Of a stretch of DNA of 64,000 nucleotides, positions 24,836 through 34,984 are shown in pieces. The notes beneath the pieces are model-generated. The model did not search any database and was not told where the DNA came from. It was given only the letters and a program-made list of their open reading frames with translations. The stretch's first letter is position 1, and every line of letters starts with the position of its first letter. Where the stretch lies: assembly GCF_001511835.1 (NCBI RefSeq), contig NZ_LN997848.1, positions 1,240,001 to 1,304,000 of the forward strand. The letters are read 5' to 3'. Source of the DNA: Magnetospirillum sp. XM-1. Lineage in GTDB: Bacteria; Pseudomonadota; Alphaproteobacteria; Rhodospirillales; Magnetospirillaceae. Position numbers and translations under genes: made by a program.

Positions 24836-25519
24836 ATGAAGCCGGCGGTCGTCCTGCTCTCCGGCGGTCTCGATTCCGCCACCGTGCTGGCCATCGCCAA
24901 GGCCGAGGGCTTCGCACCTGCCGCGCTGACCTTCCGCTACGGCCAGCGCCACGCCGTGGAAATCCGTGCCGCCCAGCGGGTGGCCGCCGCCATGGGGGTG
25001 GGCGACCACCGCATCGCCGACATCGATCTTCGGGTGTTCGGCGGCTCGGCGCTGACGTCGGACATCGCGGTGCCCAAGGGCGACCTGGACGAGGCGATCC
25101 CGGCGGGCATTCCGGTCACCTACGTGCCGGCGCGCAACACCATCATGCTGTCCTTCGCGCTGGCCTTCGCCGAGGTGATCGGCGCCGCCGACATCTTCGT
25201 CGGCGTCAACGCCGTGGACTATTCCGGCTATCCCGATTGCCGCCCCGACTACATCAAGGCGTTCGAGGCCATGGCCAACCTCGCCACCAAGGCGGCGGTG
25301 GAGGGAACGCCGCTGCGGCTGCACACCCCGCTGATCGACCTGACCAAGGGCCAGATCATCCGGCGCGGTCTCGATCTCGGGGTGGATTATTCCATCACGT
25401 CCACCTGCTACGACCCCGATGCCCAGGGCCGCGCCTGCGGCCATTGCGATTCCTGCCGGCTCCGCCTCAAGGGCTTCGCCGAGGCCGGTCTGTCCGACCC
25501 GGCGGAGTACGGGCCATGA
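24836..25519 (+). CDS. queC: 7-cyano-7-deazaguanine synthase
   Basis: Converts 7-carboxy-7-deazaguanine to preQ0 using ATP and ammonia, in queuosine biosynthesis. 227 residues. PP-loop ATP site LSGGLDSAT (9-14), the conserved [17 protein letters not shown], and the C-terminal zinc cysteines STCY...CGHCDSC. The next gene starts within its stop codon (ATGA overlap). Confidence 0.96.
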   Translation: MKPAVVLLSGGLDSATVLAIAKAEGFAPAALTFRYGQRHAVEIRAAQRVAAAMGVGDHRIADIDLRVFGGSALTSDIAVPKGDLDEAIPAGIPVTYVPARNTIMLSFALAFAEVIGAADIFVGVNAVDYSGYPDCRPDYIKAFEAMANLATKAAVEGTPLRLHTPLIDLTKGQIIRRGLDLGVDYSITSTCYDPDAQGRACGHCDSCRLRLKGFAEAGLSDPAEYGP

Positions 25520-26250
25520 GATGGGCGGCGCCCGCCGTCCTCGCCCTGGCCATCTGGCTGGCGGCGGGACCGGCCGCCGCCGCCGATCTCCACGTCATCT
25601 CGCAGATTCAGGGCGACCATCTCAGCATCAGGGGCTTCCAGGTGGTGCGCGAGGCCTATCGCCGCATCGGGCTGGAGGCGGTGGCCGATATCCGCCCCAA
25701 CGAACGCGCCATCATCTCGGCCGATACCAGCGACACCGACGGCGACACCATGCGCATGGCGGGGCTCGAGCCCCGCTATCCTCATCTGGTCCGGGTGCCC
25801 GAGCCGGTCCTGACCTTCGATTCCGTCGTCTTCACCGCCGGGATGACCTTTCCGGTGACCGGCTGGGAGAGCCTGCGTCCCTACAGCATCTGCGTGGTCC
25901 GGGGCTTCAAGCTGGGCGAGACGGCCACCCAGGGAATGACCCGCGAACTGGTCTCCACCAACGGGGCGGCGCTGCGCATGGTCAAGGCCGGGCATTGCCA
26001 GGTGGCGGTGCTGGGCGAGGCGGTGTGGCTGCTGGTTGACGAGTTGAAACTGGGGCCGGTCCGGGCGCTGAGCCCGCCGGTGTCGATGTCCCCGCTTTAC
26101 CACTACGTCAACGCCCGCCACGCCCATCTGGTTCCCAAATTGGCCGAAGCCCTGGCGGCCATGCGCCGGGACGGGAGCATCGACGGCATCCTGGCCGCCG
26201 ACCGGGCGGCCGTCCAGGCGGCCCGCGAGCGCAATTCGTTCAGGGATTGA
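25516..26250 (+). CDS. Periplasmic solute-binding protein family 3-like
   Basis: 244 residues with a signal peptide ([15 protein letters not shown], cleavage near residue 23). The mature protein has the bacterial extracellular solute-binding family 3 layout ([39 protein letters not shown]). No permease or ATPase gene is adjacent, so it is an orphan and may be a sensor or have a non-transport role. Its ATG overlaps queC. A perfect hairpin lies directly after the stop. Confidence 0.75.
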   Translation: MRWAAPAVLALAIWLAAGPAAAADLHVISQIQGDHLSIRGFQVVREAYRRIGLEAVADIRPNERAIISADTSDTDGDTMRMAGLEPRYPHLVRVPEPVLTFDSVVFTAGMTFPVTGWESLRPYSICVVRGFKLGETATQGMTRELVSTNGAALRMVKAGHCQVAVLGEAVWLLVDELKLGPVRALSPPVSMSPLYHYVNARHAHLVPKLAEALAAMRRDGSIDGILAADRAAVQAARERNSFRD

Positions 26251-26283
26251 TACGGAATCCGAATTATCAATTCGGATTCCGTA
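26251..26283. terminator. Perfect 15-bp palindrome after the solute-binding gene
   Basis: TACGGAATCCGAATT, loop ATC, then the exact complement. It begins immediately after the TGA. No T-run follows, so it is a hairpin stop or a repeat unit. Its core TCCGAATTATCAATTCGGA is repeated at 26355-26385. Confidence 0.65.
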
Positions 26284-26286
26284 TCC

Positions 26287-26342
26287 AGCGCCCATTGCGG
26301 GCGCGGCCAAGCAATCCGGAGGATTGCGCCCGGCGAGGGGCA
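26287..26342 (+). repeat. Dispersed mosaic repeat, copy A
   Basis: Contains CATTGCGGGCGCGGCCAAGC, a short hairpin (AATCC-GG-A-GGATT), then GCGCCCGGCGAGGGGCA (26326-26342). The last 17 nt recur exactly in reverse complement at 47413-47429. Related copies occur near 31.4 and 40.6 kb. Confidence 0.65.
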
Positions 26343-26354
26343 TAAATGGGAAAT

Positions 26355-26385
26355 ATCAAATCCGAATTATCAATTCGGATTTGAT
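26355..26385. repeat. Perfect 14-bp palindrome overlapping the asnB 3' end
   Basis: ATCAAATCCGAATT, loop ATC, then the exact complement. The asnB stop codon (26370-26372) lies at its centre. It shares its core with 26251-26283, so the two palindromes bracket the mosaic repeat. Confidence 0.75.
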
Positions 26386-28295
26386 GTGACGGCTTCCAGC
26401 CAGGCCTGGAACATCAGGGCGTGCCAGATTTCGTTCTGCCAGTTCTTGGCGCCGGTGCGATGCTCGCGCCAGCAGCCGGCCACCAGCGGCGCGTTCAGCC
26501 AGCCCTGCCGGCGCAGTCTGTCCTCGGACAGAAGGTCGTCGGCCCAGCCCCTCAACTCGCCGTTCAGCCAGCGGCGCAGCGGCACCTCGAAGCCCATCTT
26601 GGGGCGGTCCACCAGGGGGCGGGGAACGTGGCGGTACAAGACATTGCGCAGCACCGCCTTGCCCACGTCGCCCTCGATCTTCAGCGCGGTGGGCAGGCTC
26701 CAGGCGAATTCGGCGATGGCCAGCGCCAGGAAGGGCAGGCGCGCTTCGAGCGAGGCGCCCATGGTGGCGCGGTCGGTCTTGACGCACAGATCGTCGGGAA
26801 GATAGCCCATGGCATCCAGCACCATGGTGGCCAGGGCGTCGTCCCGGACCGCAGGCCCCGGCGCGGTGAACAGGCTTTGGGCCCGTCCGGCGCCGGGCAC
26901 CAGATCGGACATGCCGCGCCAGCGGGAATAGTGCAGGCCCAGCAGTTCGGCCAGGGTACCGGCCTCCAGCCGCTCGGCCTCGCGCCCCAGGCGATAGCCG
27001 GGGTGGGAGCGGCGTTTGCGCAATCCCCCGGCCAGGGCGGCCAGCCCTTCCGCCGGTCCCGCCAGGCGGCGGGCCGCCCCCGCACCCAGGCTCTTCACAC
27101 CGCCGGGCAGGCCTTGCAGGGCCTTCCAGTCCCTGGGGATGGAGCGATAGATGCCGTAGCCGCCGAACAGCTCGTCGGCGCCGTCGCCCGACAGGGCCAC
27201 CGTGACGCTTTTGCGCGTCACCTGGGCCAGCAGGGCGGTGGGCAATGCGGCGGCGTCGGCGAAGGGCTCGTCGTAAAGACGGGCCAAGCGCGGCACCACG
27301 TCCAGCGCCTCGCGGTCGCTGATCCGCACCTCGGTGTGGATGGTGCCCAGGTGATCGGCGACGGCGCGGGCGTGGGGGCTTTCATCCAGGCCCGACTGGT
27401 CGAAGCCGATGGTGAAGGAATGGACCGGCTCGGACGACATCTGCCGCATCAGGGCGGCGGTGATGGACGAATCGATGCCGCCCGACAGGAAGACGCCCAC
27501 CGGCACGTCGGCCTGCATGCGCAAGGAGATGGACTCGCGCAGCAAATCCTCCAGCCGGTCGGCAGCCTCGGTGGCGGTGCCGGTGAAACGCCCTTCCTGG
27601 CCGGCGGCGCATTGGGCGGCCGACCAATAGGGTTGGAGCGTCACCTCGCCGCCCTTCACCCGCATCACATGGCCGGGCGGCAGCTTGAACACGCCGGGAT
27701 GGATGGTGTGGGGCGCCGGAATCCAGCCCAGCCGCATGAACAGCGCCAGGGCGTCGCGGTCGATGCCGCCTTGCCAGCCAGGATGGGCGGCCAGCGCCTT
27801 CAGCTCCGAGCCGAACAGCAAGGCGCCGCCCGACCGGCTCCAATACAGCGGCTTCTCGCCGAAGCGGTCGCGGGCCAGGGTGAGAACGCGCTCGTCGCGG
27901 TCCCACAGCGCGAAAGCGAACATGCCGTCGAAGGCGGAAAGCGCCGCCTCCACGCCCCAGGCGGCAACCGCCTCCAGCAGCACCTCGGTGTCGGAATGGC
28001 CGCGCCAGGCGATGCCGCCGCCCAGCCGTTCGCGCAAGGCGGCGTGGTTGTAGATCTCGCCGTTGAAGCTGATCACCCAGCGCCCGTCGTGCGACGCCAT
28101 GGGCTGGTGGCCCTGGGGCGACAGGTCGAGAATGGCCAGCCGGCGGAACCCCAGCGCCACGCCCGCTTCGTCGTCGACCCAGGCGCCGTCGTCGTCAGGT
28201 CCGCGATGGACCAGGGTGGCGGCCATGGCGCGCACCACCTTGTCCCGGTCCGGGGTGGGTTGGGTCAGGTCGAGGAAGCCGGCGAAGCCGCACAT
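26370..28295 (-). CDS. asnB: Asparagine synthetase (glutamine-hydrolysing)
   Basis: Makes asparagine, or amidates a related carboxylate, with glutamine as donor. 641 residues. The N-terminal class II amidotransferase starts MCGFAGF with the nucleophile C2, and keeps SFNGEIYNH. The synthetase domain has the PP-loop SGGIDSS (271-277) and SGDGADELFGGY. The last residues (SNPN) are encoded by a repeat palindrome, so the native C-terminus may have been altered. Such enzymes also occur in exopolysaccharide and capsule gene sets; nothing adjacent indicates that, except the TPR-methyltransferase upstream. Confidence 0.9.
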   Translation of the reverse strand: MCGFAGFLDLTQPTPDRDKVVRAMAATLVHRGPDDDGAWVDDEAGVALGFRRLAILDLSPQGHQPMASHDGRWVISFNGEIYNHAALRERLGGGIAWRGHSDTEVLLEAVAAWGVEAALSAFDGMFAFALWDRDERVLTLARDRFGEKPLYWSRSGGALLFGSELKALAAHPGWQGGIDRDALALFMRLGWIPAPHTIHPGVFKLPPGHVMRVKGGEVTLQPYWSAAQCAAGQEGRFTGTATEAADRLEDLLRESISLRMQADVPVGVFLSGGIDSSITAALMRQMSSEPVHSFTIGFDQSGLDESPHARAVADHLGTIHTEVRISDREALDVVPRLARLYDEPFADAAALPTALLAQVTRKSVTVALSGDGADELFGGYGIYRSIPRDWKALQGLPGGVKSLGAGAARRLAGPAEGLAALAGGLRKRRSHPGYRLGREAERLEAGTLAELLGLHYSRWRGMSDLVPGAGRAQSLFTAPGPAVRDDALATMVLDAMGYLPDDLCVKTDRATMGASLEARLPFLALAIAEFAWSLPTALKIEGDVGKAVLRNVLYRHVPRPLVDRPKMGFEVPLRRWLNGELRGWADDLLSEDRLRRQGWLNAPLVAGCWREHRTGAKNWQNEIWHALMFQAWLEAVTSNPN

Positions 28296-28504
28296 GGAGG
28301 GGCAAGAATCCCGATGAGAATTGGCCAGAGCTTATACCAAATCCCCATGAGGGAAACTCATTGAGAATTGGGCCGATGGCGCAGCCTGATCGGGCGATTG
28401 CCCGAACCCATTTGGGGCGATGCCCCAAGCCCCCTTTTATTCATGAATTGAAGGGTGGTTTGGAGGCTTGCCTCCAACCGGGGAGCGGGGCGGGAGCCCC
28501 GGTG
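28296..28504. other. Intergenic stretch with clustered short palindromes
   Basis: 209 nt between asnB and the TPR-methyltransferase gene. It holds several small hairpins: CGGGCGATTGCCCG, TTGGGGCGATGCCCCAA, GGAGGCTTGCCTCC and ACCGGGG...CCCCGGT. ACCAAATCC near 28338 resembles part of the palindromes at 26.3 kb. No gene seen. Confidence 0.5.
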
Positions 28505-30124
28505 TCATTTCCTCCGCAGCACCACCACAAGGCCGGGGACGTCGTCGCCCGCCTCCTGGCGGGTGGAGGCGCGCTCCAGGGAGGCCACGGCGAAGCCGTT
28601 CTCCATGGCCGCCGCCTCGACGTAATCGGGGGCGTGGGCATAGCGGTTCTTGGCGCCCAGGACGTAGGAGGCGCAATCCTCGGCCCGCTCCACCGTGAAG
28701 GCGAAGATCCCGCCCGGCCGCAGGGACCGCGCCGTGGCGGCCATGATCTCGCTCAGGTCGCCGAAATAGACCAGAACGTCGGCGGCGACCACCAGATCGT
28801 AGGCTCCCGGCCGGCGCTTGAGGCCGGCGACCAGTTCGCCCACCTCCAGTCCGTCATAGAGGCCGCGTTGGCGGGCCTTGTCCACCATGGCGCCCGACAG
28901 GTCGATGCCGTCCAGGCGGGCGGCCAGGGGGCGCAGCACCGGGGCGGCCAGCCCGGTGCCGCAGCCGGCGTCCAGCACGTCCATTCCCCTGCGGCCGTCC
29001 AAAGCCTTGTCCAGGGCCTGGGCCAGAAGGGCGGGGGCGCGGTAGGCCAGCTTGTCCACCAGGGCGGAATCGAACTTCTCGGCGTAATCATCGAACAGCT
29101 GGCGGACATAGGCGTCGGGGGCGCGGCCGGGGGTGTCGCCGGCTCCGGCCTGGGCCAGGCCGAGGGCGGCTCCGTGGCGATCCTCGGGGTCCAGTTCCAG
29201 GCAGCGGCGGAAGTGCTTGGCTGCGCGCTCCTTCTGGCCGAGCGCCAGACGCTCCTCGGCCAGGCAATACTGGGCATGGACCGAATCGGGGGCGGCGGTG
29301 ACCGCCCGCTCGAAGGCGGCGGCGGCGGCCTCGGGCATGCCCAGGCTGCGGCGGACCAGACCCAGTTCCAGCCAGCCGGACGGGTCGCGGGAATTGAGCT
29401 TGGTGGCACGCTCGGCGTGGACCCGGGCGTCGTCCAGCCGGCCCAGCCCGCGCAGCGCGGCGGCCAGATTGGCCCTGGTGCCGGCATGGTCGCGGCGCAG
29501 GTCGGCCGCGCCCGACAACACCGCCACCGCCCGCTCGTGCTGGCCCAGCGCGCCCAGCACCAGCCCGTAATTGTTCAGCGCCACCGCCCAGTCGGGGCGA
29601 AGCTCCAGGGCGCGTTCCAGCATCTGGGCCGCCTCGGCGTGCTTGCCGTCCTGATGCAGCAGGGTGCCCAGCGTACACAGGGCCTCGGCATGGCGCGGCG
29701 CGGCGGCCACCGCCCGGCGGGCATGCTCCAGCGCTTCGGCCTTGTTGCGGCCCAGCCGGCCCAGCAGGTCGGCCAGCCGGGCGTTGGCCTCGGCGTGGTT
29801 GGAATCCTGGGACAGGATGGCGCGGTAATGCAGGATGGCGCTGTTGAAGTTTTCCTGGGCTTCCAGGGCGCGCCCCAGCGCCAGACGCGGCACCGTCTGG
29901 TTCGGGTCGGCGGCCACCGCCCGGGTCAGGTGCTCCGTCGCCCGCTTGGCCTGGCCCTGGTTCAGGGCGACGAGGCCCAGCAGGTAATGAGCTCCGCCGA
30001 AATCGGGGCGGGCCTCGACGATGATGCGCGCCAGCCGCCGGGCCTCGGCGATGTTGCCGTCGTCCCAGGCCTGCATGGCGCGGCCGAAGGCCTCGCCGAC
30101 ATTGAGCGGTTTATCGCTACACAT
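28505..30124 (-). CDS. TPR-repeat protein fused to a SAM-dependent methyltransferase
   Basis: 539 residues. Residues about 10-330 form a series of roughly nine TPR repeats (for example AHYLLGLVALNQGQAKRATE and ALCTLGTLLHQDGKHAEAA). Residues 350-539 are a class I methyltransferase with motif I DVLDAGCGTGLAAP and ADVLVYFG. The TPR part probably selects a protein substrate. Start ATG 30124 has AAGGAG 9 nt upstream. Substrate unknown; the neighbours (asnB, Rrf2 regulator) do not specify it. Confidence 0.8.
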   Translation of the reverse strand: MCSDKPLNVGEAFGRAMQAWDDGNIAEARRLARIIVEARPDFGGAHYLLGLVALNQGQAKRATEHLTRAVAADPNQTVPRLALGRALEAQENFNSAILHYRAILSQDSNHAEANARLADLLGRLGRNKAEALEHARRAVAAAPRHAEALCTLGTLLHQDGKHAEAAQMLERALELRPDWAVALNNYGLVLGALGQHERAVAVLSGAADLRRDHAGTRANLAAALRGLGRLDDARVHAERATKLNSRDPSGWLELGLVRRSLGMPEAAAAAFERAVTAAPDSVHAQYCLAEERLALGQKERAAKHFRRCLELDPEDRHGAALGLAQAGAGDTPGRAPDAYVRQLFDDYAEKFDSALVDKLAYRAPALLAQALDKALDGRRGMDVLDAGCGTGLAAPVLRPLAARLDGIDLSGAMVDKARQRGLYDGLEVGELVAGLKRRPGAYDLVVAADVLVYFGDLSEIMAATARSLRPGGIFAFTVERAEDCASYVLGAKNRYAHAPDYVEAAAMENGFAVASLERASTRQEAGDDVPGLVVVLRRK

Positions 30125-30203
30125 GCTGATCAACTCCTTATTACAGCATAGGCCGCCCGACCAAGGGCGGGCAATGCGGGAAAGGAGGGGGCTGTATTTG
30201 GGC

Positions 30204-30232
30204 TTGCGAATAGGAACGGTCTTTGTTACATA
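30204..30232 (+). promoter_or_regulatory. Putative promoter of the Rrf2-type gene, suggesting a leaderless mRNA
   Basis: TTGCGA (30204-30209), a 17-nt spacer, TACATA (30227-30232). The ATG is 6 nt after the -10 hexamer and no Shine-Dalgarno lies between, so transcription would begin at or near the start codon. TGTTAC (30224-30229) overlaps the -10 and matches, inverted, the GTAACA repeats before the flavodoxin gene. Confidence 0.5.
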
Positions 30233-30238
30233 TTTTCC

Positions 30239-30661
30239 ATGGCCAGAAACTGCCGCTTTGCCGTCGCCGTCCACATCGCCTCTCTCCTTGCCACCATGGA
30301 GGGGCAGGCCTGCACGTCGGAATGGATCGCCGGCTCGGTCAACACCAATCCGGTGGTGGTGCGCCGGCTGCTGTCGGCCCTGGCCAAGGCCGGGCTGGTC
30401 AGCTCGACGCGGGGCAGCACGGGCGGATCGGTGCTGGCGCGGCCCGCCGACCGGATTTCGCTGCTCGACATTCACCGGGCGGTGGACGAGGACGACGAGC
30501 CGGCGCTGCACAACCAGCCGCCCAATCCGGCCTGTCCGGTGGGACGCAACATCCAGTCGGTGCTGCTGCGGGTCATCGAGCGCGCCGACGCCGCCCGCGA
30601 CGCGGTGCTGTCCACCACGACGCTGTCCGAGGTGGTAGGCGCCCTGAAGGTCGAGGCGTAA
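30239..30661 (+). CDS. Rrf2-family transcriptional regulator
   Basis: 140 residues. Winged helix-turn-helix typical of Rrf2: FAVAVHIASLLA, SEWIAGSVNTNPVVVRRLLS and LVSSTRGSTGGSVLARP. IscR-type regulators carry three clustered cysteines for an Fe-S cluster; here only C25 and the C in NPACPVG are present, so the sensing mode is probably different. The flavodoxin gene follows 65 nt downstream and is the likely target. Confidence 0.85.
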   Translation: MARNCRFAVAVHIASLLATMEGQACTSEWIAGSVNTNPVVVRRLLSALAKAGLVSSTRGSTGGSVLARPADRISLLDIHRAVDEDDEPALHNQPPNPACPVGRNIQSVLLRVIERADAARDAVLSTTTLSEVVGALKVEA

Positions 30662-30676
30662 GAACCCCCTATTTTT

Positions 30677-30711
30677 TTGAGGTTAAACGTAACAGTAACA
30701 GATACCATTAC
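30677..30711 (+). promoter_or_regulatory. Putative promoter/operator before the flavodoxin gene
   Basis: TTGAGG (30677-30682), then a spacer containing two tandem GTAACA hexamers (30689-30700), then GATACC as a possible -10. The GTAACA motif recurs inverted over the -10 of the Rrf2 gene. Consistent with both promoters being bound by that regulator. Confidence 0.45.
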
Positions 30712-30726
30712 ATCAAGGAGAGCATC

Positions 30727-31290
30727 ATGACTTCCATTGCTATCGTCTTTCATTCCGGCTACGGCCACACCAGGGCGCTTGCCGAGGCGGTCGCCCAAGG
30801 GGTGGGCCAGGTGGCCGGGGCCCGGGTGCACCTGATCGCCGCCGAGGAGGCCGAGGCCAAGGCCGCCCTGCTGGACGGCGCCGACGCCATCGTCTTCGGC
30901 TCGCCCACCTACATGGGCTCGGTGTCGGCCAAGTTCAAAGAGTTCATGGAGTGGAGCTCCAAGACATGGTACGGCCGCGGCTGGGCCGACAAGGTGGCGG
31001 CGGGCTTCACCGTCTCGGCCAGCCAGAGCGGCGACAAGCTGAACGCGCTGGTCCAGTTGTCCATCTTCGCCGCCCAGCACGGCATGGTCTGGGTGGGCCT
31101 GGACCTGCTGCCCGGCAACAACAATTCCAAGGGCGGCGTCGAGGATCTGAACCGCCTGGGCAGCTTCCTCGGCGCCATGGCCCAGGCCAATGCCGACCAG
31201 GGGCCGGAAGGCGTCACCGAGGCCGACAGGAAGACCGCCGCCCACCTGGGTAAAAGGGTCGCCGAGGCGGCGGCGCGGTGGAAGAAGTAA
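30727..31290 (+). CDS. Flavodoxin / NAD(P)H:quinone oxidoreductase-like protein (WrbA-like)
   Basis: 187 residues of the FMN-binding flavodoxin fold: phosphate loop SGYGHTRALAEAV, SPTYMGSVSAKFKEFME, and GLDLLPGNNNSKGGVEDLNRLGSF. The best match by pattern is the WrbA-like/NADPH-dependent FMN reductase group. It probably reduces quinones or handles electrophile stress. AAGGAG lies 7 nt before the ATG. It is probably controlled by the Rrf2-type gene upstream. Confidence 0.82.
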   Translation: MTSIAIVFHSGYGHTRALAEAVAQGVGQVAGARVHLIAAEEAEAKAALLDGADAIVFGSPTYMGSVSAKFKEFMEWSSKTWYGRGWADKVAAGFTVSASQSGDKLNALVQLSIFAAQHGMVWVGLDLLPGNNNSKGGVEDLNRLGSFLGAMAQANADQGPEGVTEADRKTAAHLGKRVAEAAARWKK

Positions 31291-31297
31291 TACCGAC

Positions 31298-31467
31298 GAC
31301 CCTGTGAGCCGCCTTGCGGTTCACAGGGTCCGAGGCAAGCGCGACCGCGCGCCGCGCCTGATGGCGCGAGAGCCCGAGCGAAGCGCCCGGCGACTGAGGG
31401 GCCTACGGCTACTCGATTCATCGAGTAGCCGATGTAAACGTGAAAGGGGATGGCTGCGGCCATCCCC
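31298..31467. repeat. Cluster of stem-loops and a mosaic repeat copy
   Basis: Hairpins: GACCCTGTGAGCCGC with GCGGTTCACAGGGTC (31298-31330, one G-T pair), GGCTACTCGA-TTCA-TCGAGTAGCC (31407-31430, perfect), and GGGGATGGC-TGCG-GCCATCCCC (31446-31467). Between the first two lies a copy of the GCGCCCGGCG repeat (about 31350-31402). The first probably terminates the flavodoxin transcript. Confidence 0.65.
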
Positions 31468-31524
31468 GCTTCTCGGGGTTTCGGTGTATTGACGGAAGTA
31501 CAATCACACACTTAACCTAAGGTT

Positions 31525-33699
<2,175 letters not shown>

Positions 33700-34984
33700 A
33701 GGCTGCCGCAGATCAGGATGCGGGCGGGACCGGTGCCCGCGGCGGTCAGTTCGGCGATGGCCGCCGCCACCGATGCCGAGGGCTTGGCGTCCAGGCAGAA
33801 GTGGCGGGTGGCGGCGGCCGCGCCGTCCTCGGCCGCGAGCGTCGCCGCCTCGCCGGGAATGGCGATGGCGCGCAAGGAATGGAAGCGCGCCGCCAGCGGC
33901 TCGAGATAACCGTCCACGTCCTTGGTCGACAGGATGCCGAACACCGCCATCAGCGGCTTGTCCCGCCACGAGCGGGCGTGCTGGGCGATGGCCTCGGCGG
34001 CGTGGGGATTGTGGCCGCCGTCCAGCCACAGCTCCCAGCCTTCCGGTAGCATGTCCACCAGCGGGCCTTTGGTCAGGCGCTGAAGCCGGGCCGGCCACTC
34101 CACCGAGCGCAGCCCCAGGCCCAGCGAGCCTTCAGGGAAATCGGGAAACACCGGAGCCGGGGCGGTGCGCGACAGCCGCTCGACCGCCGCCAGGGCCAGG
34201 GCGGCGTTGCGGTACTGGAAGGCGCCGGCCAAGGCGGGGGCGGGCAGGCTCCACTCCACCGACGGGCCGCGATAGGCCAGGCCGCCATCGGACGAGGTGC
34301 GGGCGAAGAAGTGCTCGCCTTCCCTGATCAGCGGCACGCCCATCTCGCTGCTGCGGGCGTCCAGCACCTTGGCCGCCTTGCGGCTCTGCTTGGCCACCAC
34401 GCAGGCCACGCCCCGCTTCATGATGCCGGCCTTCTCGGCGGCGATAGCCTCGATGCGTCCCCCTAAGAAGCTCTCGTGGTCCATGGCGATGGGGGTGATG
34501 ATGGTGAGCGCCGGGCGCTCGACGACATTGGTGGCATCCAGGCGTCCGCCCAGCCCGGTCTCCAGGATGCACACTTCGGCGGGCTGTCTGGCGAAGGCCA
34601 GGAAGGCGGCCGCCGTGGTGATCTCGAAGAAAGTGACGGGGTTGCCGGCGTTGGCCGCCTCCACCTCTTCGAGCAGGGCCAGCAGTTCGGGATCGGTGGG
34701 CAATTGACCCGCGATGCGGATGCGTTCGGCGAAGCGCACCAGATGGGGCGAGGTGTAGACGTGGGCCCGCATTCCGGCGGCCTCGAACAGGGCGCGAAGC
34801 GTCGCCACCGTCGAGCCCTTGCCGTTGGTGCCGGCCACGTGGATCACCGGCGGCAGTTTGTCCTGGGGATTGCCGAGTGCTTGGAGCAGGCGCAGAACGC
34901 GCTCCAGCGACAGGTCGATGACCTTGGGGTGCAGCCGTGTCAGGCGGTCGAGGATGCTATCGATCATTTTCGGGCCGAAAAGGG

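Noticed and set aside
26421..28364. 647-codon plus-strand frame opposite asnB
   Set aside because: Low-complexity shadow; AsnB motifs are complete on the minus strand.
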